Positions 1 to 8,201 of a stretch of 33,880 nucleotides of DNA are shown here, piece by piece. The notes under the pieces were generated by a model. It ran no database searches. It saw only the letters and a program-made list of their open reading frames with translations, and was not told where the DNA came from. The stretch spans positions 1-33,880 of the forward strand of contig JAITAU010000059.1 in the NCBI GenBank assembly GCA_031283965.1, given 5' to 3'. This DNA is from Holosporaceae bacterium (GTDB lineage: Bacteria; Pseudomonadota; Alphaproteobacteria; UBA3830). Position 1 is the stretch's first letter. Each line of letters begins with the position of its first letter. The position numbers and the translations under genes are program-made.

Positions 1-1
1 T

Positions 2-193
2 GCCAGAGGTGCCGGCAAATCTTCAGATGGTAGATCTTCGATTGCCTACAGGGTGAAATCCTATGGAAGCAGCGCAAAAGACGACGCTCCGGGCGGGGTT
101 CCTCCGCAGACACAGGCTGAGCATAAATATACGGTGAAATCCATTGGAGGCTCCGGCTCTCAGAAATATTTTCAGAGTGACTGTTGCAAATAA
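2..193 (+). CDS. C-terminal part of an unknown protein (5' end outside window)
   Basis: This reading frame is open from the left edge and stops at TAA 191-193, giving 63 visible residues. They are polar and rich in Gly, Ser and Lys. A short motif occurs twice about 30 residues apart, YRVKSYGSS and YTVKSIGGS. The tail ends QSDCCK. This looks like the repetitive, probably exposed end of a larger protein rather than an enzyme core. No family is recognised, and signal or membrane segments cannot be judged because the N terminus is missing. The next gene on the same strand starts 193 bases later. Confidence 0.5.
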   Translation, partial: ARGAGKSSDGRSSIAYRVKSYGSSAKDDAPGGVPPQTQAEHKYTVKSIGGSGSQKYFQSDCCK

Positions 194-291
194 CCCATAT
201 TTAGTCCATTTCGTTCGATGTCGGTGCGTTTTTCGAAGCGATGCGGTATGTTCTGCTCACGAATGAAAAAGAACCGAGCGCGTCGTGCATG

Positions 292-315
292 TTTGAAAAT
301 ATTTTTGAAAATATT
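292..315 (+). repeat. Perfect tandem direct repeat of a 12-bp unit (2 copies)
   Basis: The unit TTTGAAAATATT occurs at 292-303 and again at 304-315. Each copy contains the dyad AATATT. The second copy runs into a consensus -35 hexamer TTGACA at 314-319, upstream of the secreted-protein gene starting at 387. No -10 hexamer at standard spacing is convincing (GCTAAT lies at 341-346, too far away). The arrangement resembles an operator or AT-rich upstream element beside a promoter. That function is inferred. Confidence 0.5.
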
Positions 316-386
316 GACATTTGCAACTTGCGTTTTCTTCGCTAATTCCTGTAGTTAGTAATATGTATCTTGCAGTGGAGAAAAAT

Positions 387-1844
387 ATGAAAAAAGTAAT
401 GAAAAATCTTGGCTTGGTAGTGGGCTTTACGTCCGTAATGGTGGTGGCGGACGTAGAGGCAACGAACAAGGCTCCTTCCATTGTTCCAAAAGAATGCGAG
501 GTGGAAAACGGACTGGTGGGTATGAAACGGGACATTAATATGAAATTGACGAAGTGGCTGAATAATGAGCAGCTTGTCCAGCTGTTTGGCGTAAGCTCCG
601 AGTATTTTCTGTGGAAAAAACATTTTCTTTTTGAAAACATCCGGCGGAAAGTGTTGGTTTTTGACATCCTTTCCCATTGCATGGACGTTGAGTCCAGTTA
701 TGACGGAATTGTCGGAAGCACGAGGTTTTGGGCCAGCCACGGTCTAGTGAACGTTCCCATGGAATTGTGGTTCCATAAAGGTTCGTCGGGGAAAAGCCTG
801 GCAGATTACCTTTTGGCCGAGAAGGATGTACCTGCAGAAAGTGTGAAACAGCCGCTTTTATTCGGTTTCTTTTTTCTGGAAGCCCTTATTAACGAGTTGG
901 CTGCTGTGAAGGGCGACTCCGTCGCTCTCTTCAACAGACTTCTCAAGTATGCCAAGGATAACGGGTACGGAGATGTCGTGAAATGCGGTGGCGCGCTGTT
1001 TGCGTGTCAGATTTTCCAGCTTTTTGAGTTGAGTTATTGTTTGGGTTGGGACAGATTTGTCAAGGATAACTCTGCTGAGAAGAATGATGTTGAGGAGAAT
1101 AGTTGTAAATATTTTACTTATCCTCCTTTTCTCTCCTCCAGTTCATCATCTGATGAATCTTCGACGCCGTATCCTTCTCTGATAATTCGAAGGATACGTG
1201 GAATTCTTCCTTTTTCTCCAGCTTCGGGTTCTTCAATCTCGAGTTCTTCGTCCAGGAATAGCTCTAATTTCATTCATAGTTCTTCAGGCCTAGGAACTGC
1301 TTTGGCTGTTGGAGTCCATATCCAGGATCTGGCCACCACGGCCTCCAGTATTGATGAACAGAAAAAGCAGGCTAGCCAGGTGATTGACAATATCCTCAAT
1401 GCCGAGTCAGAAGGGTACTTTGGTTTTTGTAATTGGGTTGCCGCCGGAGCCTATGGACGTCCTCTTAGGTTTTGGTTTTTACGCAATGATAAGGACCAGA
1501 GCCTGATGTCCCTGGCACTGCGCGGTAATGAAAGTTGGACTGGCCCCGTATATTTATTGTTGTACGCAATCAGACAGCTTTACCTCGATCTTGGTTGTGA
1601 TTCAGATGAACTCGGAAAAGCACTGAAGAGTCCTCTGCCGGGACTGAACACTGATTTTTTCGCTGAAGTTAAGAAGGAATGCTCCAAAAAGGGGTCAGCA
1701 GGCTCAATGGAGCGGGATTTTGGTCTTTTGCTTGTTAGGTATCTCTGGTATGACGCCGACGTTTTTAACTGTAACGATGAGATAAAGTCATTGGGATTTG
1801 ACTTTGAAAAGACCCCAAGATTTCAGCTGCTTAAAAAGAAATGA
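387..1844 (+). CDS. Unrecognised secreted protein with a serine-rich linker
   Basis: The predicted product has 485 residues. I chose ATG 387 because GGAG (377-380) sits six bases upstream, and because it starts a good signal peptide: two lysines, a hydrophobic core LGLVVGFTSVMVVA, then likely cleavage after VEA near residue 25. Earlier starts at 321 and 363 only add a tail before this peptide. The mature protein has two folded-looking parts, about residues 30-240 and 310-485. A serine-rich stretch (about 248-300) joins them, with runs of five or six serines written in mixed codons, so it is not a simple DNA repeat. Cysteines and aromatic residues are frequent in both parts. No known domain is recognised. 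The 3' end overlaps convergent prmA by 14 bases. A surface or exported host-interaction protein is possible but unproven. Confidence 0.65.
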   Translation: MKKVMKNLGLVVGFTSVMVVADVEATNKAPSIVPKECEVENGLVGMKRDINMKLTKWLNNEQLVQLFGVSSEYFLWKKHFLFENIRRKVLVFDILSHCMDVESSYDGIVGSTRFWASHGLVNVPMELWFHKGSSGKSLADYLLAEKDVPAESVKQPLLFGFFFLEALINELAAVKGDSVALFNRLLKYAKDNGYGDVVKCGGALFACQIFQLFELSYCLGWDRFVKDNSAEKNDVEENSCKYFTYPPFLSSSSSSDESSTPYPSLIIRRIRGILPFSPASGSSISSSSSRNSSNFIHSSSGLGTALAVGVHIQDLATTASSIDEQKKQASQVIDNILNAESEGYFGFCNWVAAGAYGRPLRFWFLRNDKDQSLMSLALRGNESWTGPVYLLLYAIRQLYLDLGCDSDELGKALKSPLPGLNTDFFAEVKKECSKKGSAGSMERDFGLLLVRYLWYDADVFNCNDEIKSLGFDFEKTPRFQLLKKK

Positions 1845-2679
1845 GTTTTCTGTAAACTAAAGTGCTCCAGCCGTCTAGGTCGTAGCGATGGATTAGTCTC
1901 AGCGAGGAGTATGCCTTCGGCACATCTGAGTCGTCAGCGGTGAATCCTGAGATGATCAAAATCCCTCCGGTGGAGATGGTTTGACAGATGGCGGGCGCCA
2001 TGGCAATCAAGGGGCATGCCAGGATGTTGGAAACGATAAAGTCATATTCGGCAGAGGCGAATTCCGACTCTTGGTTTTGGAAGACGGAAACCCTGTTAGC
2101 TACTTTGTTAATGACGATGTTTTCGCCAGTTACCCGGAGGGCTTCCGGATCGTTGTCGGCGGCCGTTACCTTTTCGCCTCCAAGTTTCGCTAGGGCGATG
2201 GCCAGGACGCCGGACCCGCAACCCAGATCCAATGCGTTTTTGTGTCTCCGGCGGTCGAAAAACGTTCCGCAGGCGACAAGGCATCGGTTGGTGGTGGGAT
2301 GTTCGCCGCTGCCGAAGGCAGTGGCGGCGGCAATTTCCAGACATATTTTATCCGGCGGTCTGGCCATGATCCTTCGATGCGGACCGTAGATGTAGAATTT
2401 ATCGACGGCGATGGGACGGAAGCTTTCAAAACATCTCTCCAGCCAGTCGGTTTGCTCCAATTTCTCGATTTTGATCGCAGCGGCTCGGTGGTTTCCGAGG
2501 AGATCCAAGATTTCTTTCTCGTCGATGGGGTTATCGCGCAGCAATTCCACTCGCCAGCGCCCGTCCGCTTCCACCAGGGAGACGCACATGAAATCCTCCC
2601 CAAACGGCAGGTCCGCCACTTCTGCGGCGATGGCGAAATCGAAGTCTCCAATGGTGCATTTATGGATTGGAGTGGTCAC
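1831..2679 (-). CDS. prmA: Ribosomal protein L11 methyltransferase PrmA
   Basis: PrmA trimethylates ribosomal protein L11 using S-adenosylmethionine. The 282-residue product has family length. It carries AFGSGEHPTT (121-130), the SAM-binding glycine motif LDLGCGSGVLAIA (about 150-162) and SNILACPLI (217-225), the counterpart of the usual NILANPL active-site segment. The N-terminal region (1-100) is the more variable substrate-recognition part. The start is GTG 2679, whose GTGA overlaps the infC stop by four bases, so translation is probably coupled to infC. The 3' end overlaps the convergent secreted-protein gene by 14 bases. The infC-prmA pairing is not the usual infC-rpmI-rplT order. Confidence 0.93.
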   Translation of the reverse strand: MTTPIHKCTIGDFDFAIAAEVADLPFGEDFMCVSLVEADGRWRVELLRDNPIDEKEILDLLGNHRAAAIKIEKLEQTDWLERCFESFRPIAVDKFYIYGPHRRIMARPPDKICLEIAAATAFGSGEHPTTNRCLVACGTFFDRRRHKNALDLGCGSGVLAIALAKLGGEKVTAADNDPEALRVTGENIVINKVANRVSVFQNQESEFASAEYDFIVSNILACPLIAMAPAICQTISTGGILIISGFTADDSDVPKAYSSLRLIHRYDLDGWSTLVYRKLISF

Positions 2680-3206
2680 CTGGAGACGACCGGCGCAAGA
2701 ATCAGCATCATCTGCCGGCCATCTAACTGAGGATTCCCCTCACATTTAGCGATTTCTTTAACGTCCTCAGTTAGGCGGCTCAACAGCCTTTCCCCGATTT
2801 CCTTATGTGATATCTCACGACCGCGAAAGCGCAGCGTCACCTTGACTTTGTTGCCTTCTCCGATGAATTTTTGGATGCTGGATAGCTTCACCAGGTAATC
2901 GTGTTCCCCTATCGACGGCGTGAACTTGACCTCCTTTATTTCTATGAATTTCTGCTTCTTTTTAGCCTCGGATTTCTTCTTCTGAAGCTCATATTTTAGT
3001 TTCCCGTAATTCACTATCTTACAGACCGGAGGCGTCGCTTGGGCGGCTACCTCTACCAGGTCCAGCCCAGCCTCCTTCGCCATGATCATGGCTTCTCTTA
3101 TGCCCACGACGCCAACGGCGTTTCCATCCTGATCTATCAGACGCACCTGCGGCGCCAAAATTGCCCTATTTACCCTATACTTCTCCTCCACCGTTTTATT
3201 TTCCAA
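2676..3206 (-). CDS. infC: Translation initiation factor IF-3
   Basis: IF-3 binds the 30S subunit, prevents premature 50S joining and checks start codon and initiator tRNA. The 176-residue product has both domains: IF3-N with VRLIDQDG (21-28) and PPVCKIVNYGK (59-69), a lysine-rich linker (about 70-87), and IF3-C with KVKVTLRFRGRE (120-131). The start chosen is TTG 3206 behind a strong Shine-Dalgarno, GGAGGAG (complement of 3211-3217). A rare start codon fits the known self-control of infC, where IF-3 rejects its own unusual initiation codon (AUU in E. coli). An out-of-frame ATG at 3210 encodes only four codons and overlaps the TTG. rpmI and rplT, usually next, are absent; prmA follows. Confidence 0.95.
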   Translation of the reverse strand: MENKTVEEKYRVNRAILAPQVRLIDQDGNAVGVVGIREAMIMAKEAGLDLVEVAAQATPPVCKIVNYGKLKYELQKKKSEAKKKQKFIEIKEVKFTPSIGEHDYLVKLSSIQKFIGEGNKVKVTLRFRGREISHKEIGERLLSRLTEDVKEIAKCEGNPQLDGRQMMLILAPVVSR

Positions 3207-3210
3207 ACAT

Positions 3211-3217
3211 CTCCTCC
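3211..3217 (-). promoter_or_regulatory. Shine-Dalgarno of infC serving two overlapping start codons
   Basis: On the minus strand GGAGGAG is followed directly by ATG (3210-3208), which opens a four-codon frame ending in TAA. The in-frame TTG (3206-3204) of infC lies two bases further on. Only the TTG continues into IF-3. The two starts share one Shine-Dalgarno and could compete, which would matter for autoregulation. That role is inferred. Confidence 0.5.
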
Positions 3218-3315
3218 GGGTTAAATACGCATCAGCCTAATAATTTTTGGACAAAAATCAAGGAGATTTCACGGAATTTCCTTCGGGAGTTGCACGTCCG
3301 CAATATTTTAAGTGT

Positions 3316-3344
3316 ATACAATTGTATCGCTGCGAACTATAGTT
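3316..3344. promoter_or_regulatory. Two adjacent perfect palindromes in the infC / secretin divergent region
   Basis: ATACAATTGTAT (3316-3327) and AACTATAGTT (3335-3344) are both perfect palindromes, seven bases apart, in the AT-rich 175-bp gap between divergent infC and the secretin gene. The second contains TATAGT, a five-of-six match to a -10 box, readable on both strands. No good -35 sits at the right distance on either strand. These may be operator sites or overlapping divergent promoters. I see no other feature in the gap. Confidence 0.35.
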
Positions 3345-3381
3345 ATTTAAATTAATTTTTAATATTTATATTGGGTATTTT

Positions 3382-5001
3382 GTGCAACGTTTTCTGATAA
3401 TGTTTCTTCTGCTGCTGGTCGGATGTGTTAAAACGGATGGTCCGAGAACGCCGCAGCAGAGAAATCTCGATCCAAAGGCCTTCGAGCTGCTGTCCCGACC
3501 CATCGACGATCCAGCGTTCGACGCGGATGTGTCGGAGCCCTGGGAGGAGGATTTCGATCCGGAGCCGGTCATCCATGAAAATTTCTACAAACAAATCTCC
3601 ATAGCCGTCACCGAGAATATGAAAATGCGAGAGGCGCTGACACAGATGGCTAATCTCGCAGGCGTGAACGTCTTCATAGTGCAGGACGTTGAAGGAAGCA
3701 TCTCCTTCGTGGCGAAAAATCGACCATTTCTGGACATTCTGAAGGACATTTGCGGCGGCGCCGGCCTAAAATACTCCATCAACGGTAATTCCGTGAAGAT
3801 CGAATACGACTCCCCATTGCTAAAGGTCTACAACGTGCAGTTCCTGAACATTCAGCGGGATACCCAGAGTTCCGTTTCCATCTCCACAGATATTTTCGCC
3901 AGCCAATCAGTATCCACCAGGGGCGATTCCGGCACGCCAAACTCCAGCGCCGCCGTCAACAATGGCTCCAGTAGCTTTGTGGAGGGAAAGACGAAGAACG
4001 ATTTTTGGAGCGAGCTGGAAGGAGCTCTGAAGATCATCGTTGGAGAGGGAGACGGTTCCTACGTCTCGCTGCATCGGCAGGGCGGGCTTGTAACGGTGTA
4101 TACCACTCAAACTAAGCAGGAGGAGGTGCGGAAATATCTGCGTCTGCTGAAGGACACCACCGAATCTCAGGTGCTGATAGAGGCGAAAATCCTGGAGGTA
4201 AACCTGAGCGACGAATACAAAAACGGCATCAACTGGAACGTCCTACGCAGAGGCGGATTCTCCATCCGTAAGGACTTCGACAACACCGGATTGTTTGCGG
4301 CCGGCATAGACATGGAAAACTTGAGCGTCATGGTCGGTCTCGTGGAAAGATTTGGGGCCGTCAAAACCATCTCCAGCCCCCGCATCACCGTCCTGAATAA
4401 CCAATCGGCCATCCTGAAGGTGGCCAAGAATGAAGTCATCTATCTGCCGGAACTCCAGAGACAATACGCCACCGTGTCGGACAACAGAAGCACGGATTTT
4501 CTCTCCACAACCATCCACACCATCCCAATAGGGTTGGTGATGTCTGTGCAGCCGTCCGTGGACAGGAAGAGCAATACAATTCTGCTGAATCTACGCCCCA
4601 CAATCTCCAGAATCGCCGATTACAAGAAGGTGCCGTTCTTCTACAACACCACCGTCAGAGCGGCCGACGGCAACAACAATGTCCCTCAGGTGCAATCCCA
4701 GGAGATCCCCATCGTTGACGTGCGGGAGTTCGACTCCATCCTGAAGCTTCATTCGGGGCAGATCGTGGTCATGGGCGGTCTGATGCAGGAAAAATCCCGC
4801 AACAGCCGCGAAGGTTTCCCGCAGTTGAGGGAGATCGATTTCCTCATCGGCTCCAACGCCAAGACAACTGACGTCACCGAGCTGGTGATATTCCTGAAGG
4901 CCACGATTCTGCACAGGAAGAGCAAAATGCACCACGCCGCCGACAAGAAAGTCTACGACGCCTTCGCCTCCGATCCGCGCCCCTGGAGATTGAAAAAGTG
5001 A
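3382..5001 (+). CDS. MshL/PilQ-like outer-membrane secretin lipoprotein
   Basis: Secretins form the multimeric outer-membrane channel for type IV pili or type II secretion. The 539-residue product starts at GTG 3382 with a lipoprotein signal: hydrophobic core and lipobox LVGC, acylated Cys at about residue 15. Residues 72-142 form an STN/N0-like domain, followed by a region typical of MSHA MshL proteins that contains the phrase KNDFWSELEGAL (about 205-216). A Ser/Gly/Asn-rich loop lies at about 178-200. The secretin core spans about 260-510, with VLIEAKILEV, SSPRITVLNNQSA and GGLMQEKS. Two prepilin-like genes follow, the first overlapping by GTGA. No ATPase, inner-membrane platform or prepilin peptidase gene is next to it, so those parts must lie elsewhere if the machine works. 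The Shine-Dalgarno is weak. Confidence 0.85.
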   Translation: MQRFLIMFLLLLVGCVKTDGPRTPQQRNLDPKAFELLSRPIDDPAFDADVSEPWEEDFDPEPVIHENFYKQISIAVTENMKMREALTQMANLAGVNVFIVQDVEGSISFVAKNRPFLDILKDICGGAGLKYSINGNSVKIEYDSPLLKVYNVQFLNIQRDTQSSVSISTDIFASQSVSTRGDSGTPNSSAAVNNGSSSFVEGKTKNDFWSELEGALKIIVGEGDGSYVSLHRQGGLVTVYTTQTKQEEVRKYLRLLKDTTESQVLIEAKILEVNLSDEYKNGINWNVLRRGGFSIRKDFDNTGLFAAGIDMENLSVMVGLVERFGAVKTISSPRITVLNNQSAILKVAKNEVIYLPELQRQYATVSDNRSTDFLSTTIHTIPIGLVMSVQPSVDRKSNTILLNLRPTISRIADYKKVPFFYNTTVRAADGNNNVPQVQSQEIPIVDVREFDSILKLHSGQIVVMGGLMQEKSRNSREGFPQLREIDFLIGSNAKTTDVTELVIFLKATILHRKSKMHHAADKKVYDAFASDPRPWRLKK

Positions 5002-5636
5002 GAAATATATTCCATAAAAATCGAGGATTTTCCTTGATAGAAGTGGCGATCGCAGTCGTGGTCATCGGCCTAATCGCCAGCTTCGCTCTGAAGGGGAAGG
5101 AATTGATTCACACCGCCAGGCTGCGCTCCGTGGTGGATCAGGTGAACGCCATCCGACTGGCCACCCAGACCTTTGTGGACAGGTACGGAGCTCTCCCGGG
5201 GGATTACACCAAAGCCAGGGAGATGATCAAAGATTCTCTGACGAACGGCCACGGCACCGGCGACATAATATCCGTTGAGGATGCTAAGCGATTCTGGCAG
5301 CATCTGGTGGCGTCGGAATTGGTGAGCCTGGAGCTGGTGAACGGCTTCCCCGTCAGCAAAGTCGGCGGCCACTATTCGGTGTCCTCGAATCTTGAAAACC
5401 GCAGCGGCATATGGATCATTTTGTGCCGCAGCACCATGGACAATCACAGCTTTGACGGAGCGCTATCGCCGGGCGACGCGCATTCCCTCGACAAAAACAA
5501 CGACACCGGAGACCCAAACACCGGTGAAATTCAGGCCGTTCGATCCGCGTCTGCATCTGGGGAGTGCTTTATTGGTTCAGAATATAATCTCAAAAATAAA
5601 AACAAAGATTGCGTTATCATGTTTAGGGTTTGGTAG
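4998..5636 (+). CDS. Type IV prepilin / pseudopilin-like protein 1
   Basis: The 212-residue product has a short basic leader and the prepilin peptidase site RG^FSLIEVA, with cleavage after Gly10 and the conserved Glu at +5 of the mature protein. A hydrophobic helix (about 15-32) follows. It then has a segment with VDRYGALPGDY (about 54-64), typical of alphaproteobacterial prepilin-type proteins with a type IV N-terminal methylation domain. Cysteines near the C terminus (for example GECF) could form a pilin disulphide. The GTG start at 4998 overlaps the secretin stop as GTGA, and GGAG lies upstream at 4985-4988. It is probably a major or minor subunit of the pilus or pseudopilus exported through the neighbouring secretin. 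Confidence 0.82.
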   Translation: MRNIFHKNRGFSLIEVAIAVVVIGLIASFALKGKELIHTARLRSVVDQVNAIRLATQTFVDRYGALPGDYTKAREMIKDSLTNGHGTGDIISVEDAKRFWQHLVASELVSLELVNGFPVSKVGGHYSVSSNLENRSGIWIILCRSTMDNHSFDGALSPGDAHSLDKNNDTGDPNTGEIQAVRSASASGECFIGSEYNLKNKNKDCVIMFRVW

Positions 5637-6291
5637 AGGGTCTCTGCTGTTGGAGATGGCCATTGTAATCGCCATCATTGGAGCGATCTCTGGCTTTTTC
5701 ATCACCAGGAGCATCACCGCTAATCGCATGCTGCGGGAAAATGTCACCCGAAGCAACATCGACACTGTGGTAATCGCTCTGGCGGCCCATGTGGCCAACC
5801 GTCATCGGTTGCCGAAACCGTCTCTCAACAACGATGGCTGGGAAAACACCACCGCCAGGGAGGATTTGTCCGGTTACGTGGGCTATATTCCCTTCCATAC
5901 CCTGGGAATATCTGCGAAAATTGCGTCTGACGGGGACGTGAAGCCGCTAATCTACACTGTGGAGCCGTTCCTGACGGTGAATTTCTCAAGCCTCTACGAG
6001 ACGGAGGCAAATCTCGGCGGAAATTTCTGCCATCCGGTGCTGGATCCCAAGATTTCCGTGGGCGGACGGATCGCTTCGCCAGACGTGGTGGCCTTCGTCA
6101 TCGACGTCCGGAGTAATCCTCCGACGATTGCCGACAGAATCGTCGTCACCGTCTCCAAAAACACCACCTGGATATCCAGAGACATGCTGCTGATGAAATA
6201 TCTCAAGGGACCTCCGGCAAGAGCGAATACCAGAAGCCAACAGCAGCCGACTCAGGAGCAGCCGAACGACGTCGACGATTTCAATTTCTGA
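5572..6291 (+). CDS. Type IV prepilin / pseudopilin-like protein 2
   Basis: The frame is open from 5392, but the likely start is TTG 5572, seven bases after GGGGAG (5559-5564). This gives 239 residues with a 23-residue leader and the cleavage site GRG^SLLLEMA, Glu again at +5. The hydrophobic helix is VIAIIGAISGFFI. The middle of the protein shows no recognised domain. The C-terminal tail is rich in Gln, Pro and Asn (SQQQPTQEQPNDVDDFNF). The gene overlaps the preceding pilin gene by 65 bases in another frame, which is long for neighbouring genes. It was probably co-translated with the secretin and pilin 1 as a minor pseudopilin. The start codon is inferred; a later in-frame start would destroy the leader. 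Confidence 0.72.
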   Translation: MVQNIISKIKTKIALSCLGFGRGSLLLEMAIVIAIIGAISGFFITRSITANRMLRENVTRSNIDTVVIALAAHVANRHRLPKPSLNNDGWENTTAREDLSGYVGYIPFHTLGISAKIASDGDVKPLIYTVEPFLTVNFSSLYETEANLGGNFCHPVLDPKISVGGRIASPDVVAFVIDVRSNPPTIADRIVVTVSKNTTWISRDMLLMKYLKGPPARANTRSQQQPTQEQPNDVDDFNF

Positions 6292-6401
6292 GGCATCATC
6301 ATCTAATACCAAGTCTCATCATCAACTGACCATTGCTTGTCATGGTAACAGCTCCTGCAGTGAACATCAAAGTGTTGAGGTGTTTTTATACCGCGTCGCG
6401 A

Positions 6402-8201
6402 CTACTTTTCTTTCCTCATTTTCAGGGCCGACAGGAAGGTGCCGTGGGGGATTTCCACATTCCCGATCTCCCGCATCTTCTTCTTTCCCTTTTTTTGCTT
6501 CTCCAGCAGTTTATTTTTCCGGGTGACGTCTCCGCCGTAGCACTTGGCGACGACGTCCTTACGGAACGGCTGGATAGTCTCCCGAGCGACCACCTTGCCG
6601 CCGATTGCAGCCTGTATGGGAATCTTGAACATGTGCCTCGGGATGAGCTCTTTCAAGCGTTCGCACAGAAGTCGTCCCCGATGTTCCGCACTGCCGCGGT
6701 GGACTATCATGGACAGTGCGTCCGCCGATTCTCCGTTCACCAGGATGGTCATCTTCACCAGGTCACCTTCCCGATGACCAAGAAGGCTGTAGTCGAAGCT
6801 GGCGTAGCCGCGGCTGACGGATTTTAAGGCGTCGTAGAAGTCGTAGACCACCTCGTTCAGCGGCAATTGATACTCCAGCAGCACCCGGGAGCCGATGTAG
6901 GTAAGTTCGCTCTGGATCCCGCGCTTTTCCTCGCACAGAGCCAGAATATTCCCCAGATACTCGTCCGGCACTATTATTTTCGCCAGAATCCATGGCTCCT
7001 CCACATGGGATATGGAGCTGGGATCAGGCATGTCCGCCGGATTGTGCACCTCCTTCAGACTTCCGTCCGTCAGGTGGACCAGGTAGACGACGCTGGGCGC
7101 CGTGGCCACCAGATCCAGGTTATATTCCCGCCGCAGCCGCTCCTCAATCACTTCCAAATGGAGCAATCCCAGGAATCCGCAGCGGAAACCCACGCCAAGA
7201 GCCTGAGAAGTCTCCGGTTCGAAGGAAAAACTAGCGTCGTTCAGCTGTAGCTTGACTAGACTGTCCCTCAATTTGGAGTAATCCACGGTATCCACCGGGA
7301 ATATCCCGCAAAAAACCACCGGAATGCAGGGTTTAAATCCAGGCAGCGGCTCCGCAGTCGGTCGATTTTCCTCGGTTATGGTGTCGCCGACCCTGGCCTC
7401 GCCGACGCTTTTGATGCCGGCGATGATGTAGCCAATCTCTCCGGCCTTCAGTTCACTCACCTCCGTTGGCTTCGGCAGAAACACGCCGACTTTTTCAATG
7501 GAGTAGGTCATGCGGGCGGCCATCAGTCGCACTCTCATGCCGGCACGAAGGATTCCGTTCCTGATACGCACCAGGGCCACCACTCCCATGTATGGATCGT
7601 ACCAGCTGTCCACCAGCAAAGCCTTCAACGGAGTGTCATCCGCGCCGTCTGGCGGCGGAATTTTGGCAACGATGGCCTCCAACACATTCTCCACGCCGGT
7701 TCCCAATTTTGCTGATACTGGAATTGCGTCGCTGCAGTCGACGCCGATGACGTCCTCGATCTGGCCGCAGACTTTTTCCACATCGGCGGCTGGAAGATCG
7801 ATTTTGTTGAGGACGACCACAATCTCGTGATCCCGCTCCAGCGCCTGATATACATTGGCCAGAGTTTGGGCCTCCACCCCCTGTGTGGCGTCCACCACCA
7901 GGATGGACCCCTCGCAGGCGGCCAACGACCGGCTCACTTCGTATGCGAAATCCACGTGCCCCGGCGTGTCCATAAGATTCAGCAAATGGAGGTTGCCGTC
8001 CTTTGCCTTGTAACTCAGACGGACGGTTTGGGCCTTTATGGTAATGCCTCGCTCCCGCTCGATGTCCATGGAATCCAGCATCTGGTCCCGGAATTCCCGA
8101 GAATCCACGGCGCCACAAAACTGAATAAGCCTGTCCGCCAAAGTGGATTTTCCGTGGTCGATGTGAGCGATTATGGAAAAATTTCGAATCCGTGATTTCA
8201 T
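6402..8201 (-). CDS. lepA: Elongation factor 4 (LepA), ribosome back-translocating GTPase
   Basis: LepA is a translational GTPase related to EF-G that helps stalled ribosomes and 30S biogenesis. The 599-residue length is normal. GTPase motifs are G1 AHIDHGKST (12-20), the switch I region with [11 protein letters not shown] (about 49-59), G3 DTPGHVDF (about 78-85) and G4 NKID (132-135). The C terminus has the LepA-specific domain ending in a lysine-rich segment followed by [14 protein letters not shown]. The ATG at 8201 overlaps the pheT stop as ATGA, so it is the distal gene of a pheS-pheT-lepA unit. The 110 bases after it, up to the second pilin gene, show no obvious hairpin terminator. Confidence 0.97.
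   Translation of the reverse strand: MKSRIRNFSIIAHIDHGKSTLADRLIQFCGAVDSREFRDQMLDSMDIERERGITIKAQTVRLSYKAKDGNLHLLNLMDTPGHVDFAYEVSRSLAACEGSILVVDATQGVEAQTLANVYQALERDHEIVVVLNKIDLPAADVEKVCGQIEDVIGVDCSDAIPVSAKLGTGVENVLEAIVAKIPPPDGADDTPLKALLVDSWYDPYMGVVALVRIRNGILRAGMRVRLMAARMTYSIEKVGVFLPKPTEVSELKAGEIGYIIAGIKSVGEARVGDTITEENRPTAEPLPGFKPCIPVVFCGIFPVDTVDYSKLRDSLVKLQLNDASFSFEPETSQALGVGFRCGFLGLLHLEVIEERLRREYNLDLVATAPSVVYLVHLTDGSLKEVHNPADMPDPSSISHVEEPWILAKIIVPDEYLGNILALCEEKRGIQSELTYIGSRVLLEYQLPLNEVVYDFYDALKSVSRGYASFDYSLLGHREGDLVKMTILVNGESADALSMIVHRGSAEHRGRLLCERLKELIPRHMFKIPIQAAIGGKVVARETIQPFRKDVVAKCYGGDVTRKNKLLEKQKKGKKKMREIGNVEIPHGTFLSALKMRKEK

Noticed and set aside
257-740. Two overlapping minus-strand frames opposite the start of the secreted protein gene
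   Set aside because: Neither has a Shine-Dalgarno or recognisable motif, while the plus-strand frame has a signal peptide and a good ribosome site.
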